DNA from: Chara braunii
Lineage: Eukaryota; Streptophyta; Charophyceae; Charales; Characeae
DNA length: 45,665 nucleotides
Assembly (NCBI GenBank): GCA_003427395.1
Contig: BFEA01000775.1
Location: forward strand, 183,673-229,337
Direction of reading: 5' to 3'
Shown here: positions 39,830 through 45,665 of the stretch, piece after piece
Position numbering within the stretch: position 1 is the first letter of the stretch
Layout: every line of letters starts with the position of its first letter
The notes under the pieces: generated by a model
Told to the model about the DNA's origin: nothing
What the model saw: the letters and a program-made list of their open reading frames with translations, nothing else
Database searches by the model: none
Program-made: the position numbers and the translations under genes

Positions 39830-40469
39830 AACGGATGCAAGGTCGGATTCTGTTCCCTCAATATGAAACTTCTGTTTGCTTTCATCCTTTTTTTTTTTCT
39901 TGCTGTTCTTTTTCCTTTTTCCTTGTCTGACATTTTTCCATCTTTCTTCTTTCCGCCTTCAATGTTTCTTTCTATTGCTTGATGTTCTACAGCATGACCT
40001 CTTCAAACAACTCTGGTTCTTTCTTCTCTCCGCTTCTTTCGCCCTCCTCTTCTTTTCTTTTGGCCCCGCTATTGGTTATTTTCGTCAGTTGATCGATCAC
40101 AAATTTATCCAGAGCCTGTCGACTCTAAATAATGGTCTGTTGTACATAAGTATTGGCTCCCATCATTGGAACAACCGTGTCAACCGACTCTAGTTCGGTT
40201 TCTGCTGCTCGCAGATCGACCTAGTTGCGCCTGTACTGTTCAACATCGGCTCCAGCATCATGTAAATCGGCGATCAACTGATGAAGACGGCCCAGCATCT
40301 CCTGCCATCTATTTGCAATTTGGCCATGGGTTCTCACTTCAGCACTTTCTTCATCAGCGAAGAAAGTGAAGGAGACAGGGAAGAAGAAGAGAGGGATGAA
40401 GTGAGTCAAGACAGAAAGACGCAAAGAATTCCAGAAGAAAGACATTTTCAAAATGTATGTCTGCCACAC
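39830..40469 (-). pseudogene. Element E gag N-terminal region (broken)
   Basis: From 40469 the frame reads ADEESAEVRTHGQIANRWQEMLGRLHQLIADLHDAGADVEQYRRN to a stop at 40221. Past that and further stops comes VDLRAAETELESVDTVVPMMGANTYVQQTII, a Lys/Glu-rich segment, and the 39829 ATG. It looks like a helical Gag N-terminus carrying several stops. Confidence 0.55.
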
Positions 40470-40576
40470 AATAAATAATTACAAAACAATAATAAACTCC
40501 ATGGCCACACCCGTTTCAGTCTACTTCAGCAAGAAATAACAACGAAAAGTAAATAAGAAATAAATTTCAATTATTG

Positions 40577-40875
40577 TCTAGTTCTAACTTCTGTTGTCTG
40601 TCCTGTGTGTGATGACGTCCTAACGAGAGTGCACAGGTACCGCAACCACGGCCAGTGTGATGAAGACACAACAACACAGGTGAGTATGCACAACAACCAC
40701 ATAACAGCCAAGACAAGTAAGTAAGTCTCGTTCTAACTTTGTTGTCTGTCCTATGTGTGATGACGCTCTAACGAGAGTGCACAGGTACCGCAGCCACGGC
40801 CAGTGTGATGAAGACACAACAACGCAGGTGAGTATGCATGGCAACCACAGAACAACCATAACAAGTAAGTCAGCC
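40577..40875. repeat. Tandem duplication, about 149-bp period, two copies
   Basis: Copy 1 starts GTCTAGTTCTAACTTCTGTTG (40577) and copy 2 GTCTCGTTCTAACTTTGTTG (40726). Both carry CGAGAGTGCACAGGTACCGC, CACGGCCAGTGTGATGAAGA and CAGGTGAGTATGCA. The copies are about 90% alike by eye. Confidence 0.88.
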
Positions 40876-41046
40876 AGCATAATCAACAACAATCAATTGT
40901 CAGCATTCTTTTCTCTACGGTTGTATCATCTGCAGAAAGACACAAGGGCCGACACGTGGCACTACAGCAAATCGTGAAGCTGTACCGCCTGCCAGCGCAC
41001 AAGTGCAAGTATCAACACCTCACCCACGGCAGTGTGCAAAGCATGC

Positions 41047-41470
41047 CACGTGTCACCCCTGGAATGCTAACGCGGCACATGTGCCACGTCAGCGTCAAGA
41101 GCCAGCACGGCCTTCAGGTGGGATGCCACGTCAGCAATGCCCGCACTGCCAACTCATCCACCACTGGTATGCCATGTCAGATCGAAGTAGTACCGCTGGA
41201 CTGTGGAGCGCCAAGTCAGCAGGTAAGTCACGACACAGGTACGTGCCACATCAGACAATGCCCTGCCAATCCTAGGATGCCACGTCAGCACCCCTGCGTT
41301 ATGCCACGTAGGCAGCGCGCCACATCAGCAACCTCGGTACCCACTCTCTTTCTCACCAGCGCCACGTCAGCCTGCAGCCAACAATGCTCTCGCCGGTATC
41401 TTGCCAGGTCAGCAACAAAGCACCACGTATGCAATGTCGCCGTCTTCACGGTGTCCACGTCATCATCTTC
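41047..41470. repeat. Cluster of GCCACGTCAGC-type motifs
   Basis: About ten copies of (T/G)GCCACGTCAGC or a one- or two-base variant occur in about 420 bp (for example 41046, 41084, 41124, 41170, 41209, 41246, 41278, 41304, 41319, 41360). On the strand of element E they read GCTGACGTGGC, which contains an ACGT core of the kind bound by plant bZIP factors. Less perfect copies continue at 42095-42145. Confidence 0.75.
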
Positions 41471-41625
41471 AAGGGAACGTGCACGCGCGTGTAAAAGTCA
41501 ATGTCTAGACTCGCGATATTAATCGCATGCATTAATAAACGTGTTTCTCTCCTATCACGCGTGGCACCTCCCACTTACCTGGGCGCCACGTGGCGCCTGA
41601 CAGCAGACCGCAGCGAAGAAGGTAT

Positions 41626-41637
41626 GCTCCGATACCA
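41626..41637 (-). other. Primer binding site of element E
   Basis: The minus strand reads TGGTATCGGAGC, three bases from the LTR end (TTCATTACA). Confidence 0.88.
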
Positions 41638-41640
41638 AAT

Positions 41641-42705
41641 TGTAATGAACCCAGTCTGGAAGATACTCGTCGGATGTCGAAATACACGAAATCCCAGTTC
41701 TGATTAATGTCTCCAAATAAACATGAATGTGATCTCTGATACAATGTCTCGTTTCCAATAGACGAAGAGAGTGGAGGGGAAATAGACAGAGTAGAAGGTG
41801 GAAGAGATAGTAACCATCAATGACCTCAACGAGAGTAGCCCAGCAGTTCCCACTCCTTCTCTGGGCTTCCCTTCTCCTCCATGTCAACAATACAGTATCC
41901 AGTAACGAGCCTGACAGATCCTGATCACATCGAAGTGCCACGAGGCACAGTTCTCTCGTGAAGACGTTGAAGACGTTCAGCAGTGCACAGTATCGACATC
42001 AACAGCAGCTAAGTGTCCCGCTCCCTCTCAGTCATCCACAAATCCCGATCTCCCTCCTTGTCGCGCCCAAATCAGCAATGTAGACAGTGTGGCAAATGCG
42101 ACATCAGCAATGAGGACAGAGTGGCATGCGCCACATCAGCAATGTCGAAGACAGCGTGGCCTTGCGCCACGGCAGCATAGGCTGGTGCCAATGCAGGAAA
42201 GCGCCAGCATGCAGCAGCAGCCTCGCTTCGTCGTCCACAGTGCCAGCGTCCAGCCAGCGTCCAGCCAGCGTCAAGCCAGCGTCCAGCTAGTGTCAAGCCA
42301 GCGTCACAGCAGCATAGCAAGACTGAATGTTGACTCCCTGGGGGCCAGGACTTATGTAATGTTTGACAAGGCTGACCGGTCTCAGGTCTCCCACCCACGG
42401 TGGCTCAGATTGACTCACAGCCGAGGGCCTGGATTGCGTACAGTTGCAGACTTCCACTTGGTCCTGATGCTGTCTTGGTACCTGCATATGAACAAGTGTG
42501 TGTGTTTGACCGGCGGCCTGGACTGGGTACATGCAGACTTTGACTCTTGGGCCGCTGGGCAGTTGACCAAAGTCAACTGTCGGGCGCACAGGCCCTGGGC
42601 CAGCAAAGGGGATTTTCCTCCCCTGGCCTTTGTGGCCTCAGACCGGGGTTGCTGCCTGTGTGTGGCCTGAGGGCCACTTCAAGGCATATCAAACGGGGTA
42701 TTGCA
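41641..42705 (-). repeat. 5' LTR of element E
   Basis: On the minus strand from TGCAATACCCC (42705) to GGGTTCATTACA (41641), imperfect inverted ends with TG...CA. It abuts the PBS. Length is 1,065 bp. Without a second copy the outer end is inferred from the terminal inverted repeat and from the start of LTR C-like sequence at 42706. Confidence 0.72.
42241..42308. repeat. 11-bp tandem repeat (about 6 units)
   Basis: AGCCAGCGTCC and one- to three-base variants in tandem, inside the LTR of element E. Confidence 0.88.
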
Positions 42706-43660
42706 ACAAAATGAATCTCCCGCTAAAACATGGGAAGATACTCCGCTGCTGAAAAGGCAAAACAAACGCAAATGCTATGAACCGCACAGTTCATAACCAA
42801 TGAGTTTCACACATAGACATGCATCAAATACAAGTGAGATGACATGAATTCGCACACTGGATGCCAGAGAGTAGAAAACCAGATAGCGCAGATGATCACT
42901 TCCAGCGAATTATCACAAGAGCAGTAAGAGTTCAAGTCACCAGCGCTCATCGGCGCTTACAAAGGTAACCAGTAACCAGCATCCGCTCGCAGGTAAGTAT
43001 CTCCTTCCAGCTGTTCTTCTCTGTCTTTCCTCTCTCTCTCTCTCTCTGGTCTTCTCTCTAGCTATGTCTTCACTGTGTCTTCTCTCCCTACATGCATGCA
43101 CACTCACTAACTATTACTCAAGGATCTACTCTGGATGCATCCACTGCTAGTCCTACTAACGACCACTACTAGCACGAACACTCTATACTGGCGCAGCTAT
43201 GGCTGCCTTCTCCCTGCCAGCGCTAACTCTCATTTGGCGCAGCACCCTGGCTCAGCGGTCTGCTCCTCCCAATAGCGCACAAGTGCACCAGCACTTCCGC
43301 ACTTCATGCGAATGAGCAATCTGCCTCATGAGGAGGCTGGCCAGTCCTTATATTGTCTTGGACTGAGCTTCAACTCGTCCCAGCCTCTGCTTCTTGGGGC
43401 TTGACTCGGTTCTGGTCCCACATCCCCACGGCCTGTTTGATTCAGAATGTCAGGCCTGGTACTGTTCCCGAATTTTCATTGGTGTCCTGCTGCTTGGGCC
43501 TTTGAGCCACGACTTTTCGATTGTGGCACATGACTTTTGACTGGGGTTTGTGACTACTGCCTCTGGGACACGACTCTTGCCTGTGTCCTTCGCCTGTGGG
43601 TCGTGACTTTCTAATATGACTTTTCAATGTTTTCATTATGAGACATGATATTTTGCCCCT
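42706..43660 (-). repeat. LTR C-like fragment in minus orientation
   Basis: The reverse complement matches blocks of LTR C: ATACTTACCTG (42990-43000), the GAGAGAGA run (43030-43047), AGCCATAGCTGCGCC (near 43194), a CTTGTGCGCTA-like block (43276), GAGGCTG (43332) and a TATA-like AATATAAGG (43347-43357). Its inner end is cut where LTR E starts. Confidence 0.6.
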
Positions 43661-43666
43661 GTGATG

Positions 43667-44050
43667 TGACTAAAAGGGCCTTTACGAATTAGACCCCAGA
43701 TGAATACCCCAACAGCGAGGGGCCCTGTCGGCCAGAACTTAAATTCGCGAGCAGCAACCCAAAAGACAAAGTTCCTGAGGCAAATGTCGCATCCATAATG
43801 AAATGAAAAGTCGTTTTGAACAGTCACAAACAGGTCCTGCATGAACAGGTATCGGACACAGTTTTCAAGACTGAGTTAGGGTCATGTCTCCTCGATGGAA
43901 AGTCATGTCTGTTCGGCAATGAGTCAAAGGCCACAGTCCCAGTCCAGTCGTAATCCCACGAGTCAGTCCTGATCCAGACCAGGAGTCCAAAAGACAGGCC
44001 CGATGGCCCAAAGCAGCAGCAGACCATGGGAAAAGATACTGGGACATACA
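43667..44050 (+). repeat. LTR C-like fragment in plus orientation
   Basis: It starts with a near-palindromic AAAAGGGCCTTTAC like 18165 and follows LTR C in order: AGCGAGGGG, AATTCGCGA, CAGTCC, AGGAGTCC, GCAGCAGCAG, CTGGGACA. It faces the minus fragment at 42706-43660 head to head. Confidence 0.6.
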
Positions 44051-45013
44051 CTTTGCAACAACGGGTACTGGGCAGGAGTCCCAGACACTTGTGCAATCAG
44101 ACTCACTTTCGTTCACCTTCACATGCATACAAACAGGTTGCACAGCAAACTGGCGACAATCGCCCACTTCAAACTCAGAAATATGGAAACCCAGAACACA
44201 GTTCAGATACAATTTCACTTCAGATGGCTCTGGTGCATCTGCGCCTGTACAACTCTCTGTTCGTCACATGCTCAACACTGCTGTTCGCACACAGGATCAC
44301 CCTGGATATCCCACACGCAACGCACTGTACACTCGCACACTCACACACGCCACTCTCTCTCCTATCAGCTATGGCGGCTATGGCCGCTGCTACCCTATCG
44401 CTATGGCTAAGCTTCCTTCTCGCCCGCTTCGTCTTCGGGCCTACTGCAGACCACCTCACACAAGTTGCTGTGGCAGCGCTTCCGCATGGCTTACGCCGGA
44501 ATGAATGAATGGCTGGTCGTTGCCTCTCAATTTATACTTCTGAAGCTCGTTGGTCTGGCCCTTTCCCATGCTCGTGGTGCACACAGTCCCATACGGTTCT
44601 TGCTTGACTGGACTAGGACTGACTGGAGCTGGGACTGCTGACTCAGCACGGGTAGACTCCACCACTTGCACAATTGCCTCTATCCCAAACGTGAGCAGCT
44701 TCGAAAGGCCAATACTAGGACCTTCCGAAAGGTTTAATCTTGGCCTTTCGGAGACTGTAGCAGCTACGAACTTGACCTTTCAGGACTGTAGCAGCTACGA
44801 CCTTAACCTTTCAGAAGTCCTGAACCTACGACTTCTAAAACTCCTAAGACCTCTACCCGACAGATCTACAGACACTCTACCACGGTTACGAATACGCAGG
44901 TCACGGGTTCAACTCCTGGGGTCGACACAGATACTGTACACAGGAAAGGTGATAACTAGGGATCGAGTCCTGGGATCTGCATTCGCTACTGCTAACAGGT
45001 GAAAACTATTTCA
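44051..45013 (-). repeat. 3' LTR of element F (inner end firm, outer end estimated)
   Basis: On the minus strand it begins TGAAATAGTTTTCACC at 45013, directly after the purine tract. A TATA box (GTATAAATTG on the minus strand) lies at about 44531-44540. Two copies of an about 30-bp unit, GACTGTAGCAGCTACGA with a CTTTCAG tail, lie at 44752-44813. The other end is not resolved. Confidence 0.55.
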
Positions 45014-45023
45014 CTCCCGCCGG
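45014..45023 (-). other. Polypurine tract of element F (short)
   Basis: The minus strand reads CCGGCGGGAG just before the LTR start TGAAATAG. It is less pure than the tracts of elements A, B and D. Confidence 0.55.
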
Positions 45024-45051
45024 CCTAAATTCGAGGTCCTCCGAGAATAAC

Positions 45052-45252
45052 TTAGTCCAAGGCAGGACCTTTACCTTTCTTATATCTCTCGTAGGCTCTA
45101 ACTACGTCAGGAGCTGTTTCTGGAAGTTTTGTTCTAGTAAACCAGCGGTCGTCCTCTGGTTCCTGATAAGCAAACCTAACCTTATACTGCTTTTGCGGAC
45201 GACCTCTACCTCCTGTTCTGAAGACGTCTTCACCTACTGTCGTACCTTCCAT
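45052..45252 (-). pseudogene. Element F chromodomain-like tail
   Basis: GRGRPQKQYKVRFAYQEPEDD, then RWFTRTKLPETAPDVVRAYERYKKGKG to the stop at 45052. It aligns with the integrase tails of elements A and D. A one-base shift near 45245 separates it from the GPY/F module. Confidence 0.8.
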
Positions 45253-45665
45253 CCATGTCTGGAGGAATCATGGATCTCCTCGATGGAAACTGTTGACTTG
45301 TGACACACGACAACAACTTTGAGGCATGAAACACAGGGTAGGTGTGGAGGTGTGCTGGGATCTCTACTGTGTAGGACGGACCATCCTCGCCGCCCTTAAC
45401 TTCTAGAACTGGCCACGGTCCTCTATACGCGGGCAATAAATTCTGCGAGATGTTTTCCTCTGGAGCAAATTCTTTGGACTTGACCCAGACCAGGTCGCCT
45501 ACTTGAAACTGTGACGGGCGATGGTGCTTATTAGCTTGTTCTATCATTCGGTGTTGGGCCTTCCTGAGGTTCTCTACCACGGGAGCTAACTCTTTCTCGT
45601 GCTGTAACGCAAACTCCCTAGTACCGGGCGGTAGCCTGTGGATCTGGTCTCGGTTAAGCCCCTCA
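45230..45665 (-). pseudogene. Element F integrase C-terminal region (runs off window)
   Basis: Open from the window edge: REFALQHEKELAPVVENLRKAQ, then EQANKHHRPSQFQVGDLVWVKSKEFAPEE, GPWPVLEV, PSYTVEIPAHLHTYPVFHASKL and FPSRRSMIPPDMDGR. This is the GPY/F module of a gypsy integrase close to that of element A (shared FPSRRSM and PPxMDG). The DDE core lies beyond the right edge. Confidence 0.88.

Larger units (their letters stand above)
39114..42705 (-). mobile_element. Element E: Ty3/gypsy element (5' LTR, leader and gag only)
   Basis: On the minus strand: 5' LTR 42705-41641, PBS 41637-41626, a repeat-rich leader of about 1.15 kb, and gag from about 40469 to 39114. No protease or pol follows, and the next recognisable sequence leftward belongs to the Helitron-linked block in the opposite orientation. 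Element E therefore ends near 39.1 kb, probably truncated by insertion or rearrangement. Confidence 0.72.

Noticed and set aside
39561-40193. Plus-strand Phe/Ser-rich frames resembling membrane proteins
   Set aside because: They are the complement of the Lys/Glu-rich gag of element E; the hydrophobic look comes from reading GAA and AAG codons backwards.
41641-42705. LTR E as a member of the LTR A family
   Set aside because: It shares the PBS position and general word use, but I could not find a long common block, so it is treated as a separate family.

Overview
The window is repeat-dense eukaryotic nuclear DNA, almost certainly from a streptophyte (land plant or charophyte alga). It holds no bacterial-style operon and no complete single-copy gene. 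Nearly all recognisable coding sequence belongs to Ty3/gypsy LTR retrotransposons, whose primer-binding sites match the plant initiator-tRNA-Met type (TGGTATCAGAGC or TGGTATCGGAGC). A degraded Helitron is also present. The gag and chromodomain style recalls Chara braunii elements; that is recollection, not a database match. Ns at about 7.66-8.05, 9.58-9.62, 12.2 and 29.6-30.0 kb mark a draft assembly.

Layout. Element A (minus, 1-8457): gag, protease, RT, RNase H and integrase between a 5' LTR (7328-8457) and a 3' LTR cut by the window edge (1-412). Element B (plus, about 9128-15000): a pyrimidine-rich chromovirus with gag, protease, integrase and a canonical chromodomain but no RT or RNase H. 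A related solo LTR lies at about 15079-16133 and a possible host exon at 16590-16726. Element C (plus, about 18160-23573): LTR, PBS, coiled-coil and RG-rich gag, protease, and an RT broken off at an inverted repeat. Element D (plus, 24676-33431): the only element with both ends inside the window; LTRs, PBS, gag-pol and PPT are visible, but its frames are broken and part of the RT is missing.

From 33.4 to 34.5 kb there is A-rich DNA with two GC-rich foldback islands. A degraded Helitron (about 34.45-37.76 kb) keeps its N-terminal region and the last helicase motifs, but the Rep domain and most of the helicase are gone, with a 27-bp palindrome at the junction. An unidentified open frame (about 38.1-39.0 kb) follows. 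Element E (minus, about 39.1-42.7 kb) keeps 5' LTR, PBS, a repeat-rich leader and gag. The region 42.7-45.0 kb is a pile of LTR fragments in both orientations, and element F (minus) runs off the right edge with its integrase C-terminus and 3' LTR.

Working logic. In each autonomous design the LTR supplies promoter and polyadenylation signals, the PBS binds the tRNA primer, gag forms the particle, protease, RT-RNase H and integrase copy and insert the DNA, and a C-terminal chromodomain may bias targeting. Every element here has at least one disabling lesion, so any movement would depend on proteins from elsewhere. The most notable points are the RT-less chromovirus, non-canonical protease triads in three of four proteases, decay dominated by transitions, two foldback junctions at truncation or deletion breakpoints, and a recurrent LTR motif identical to the 5' end of U1 snRNA.
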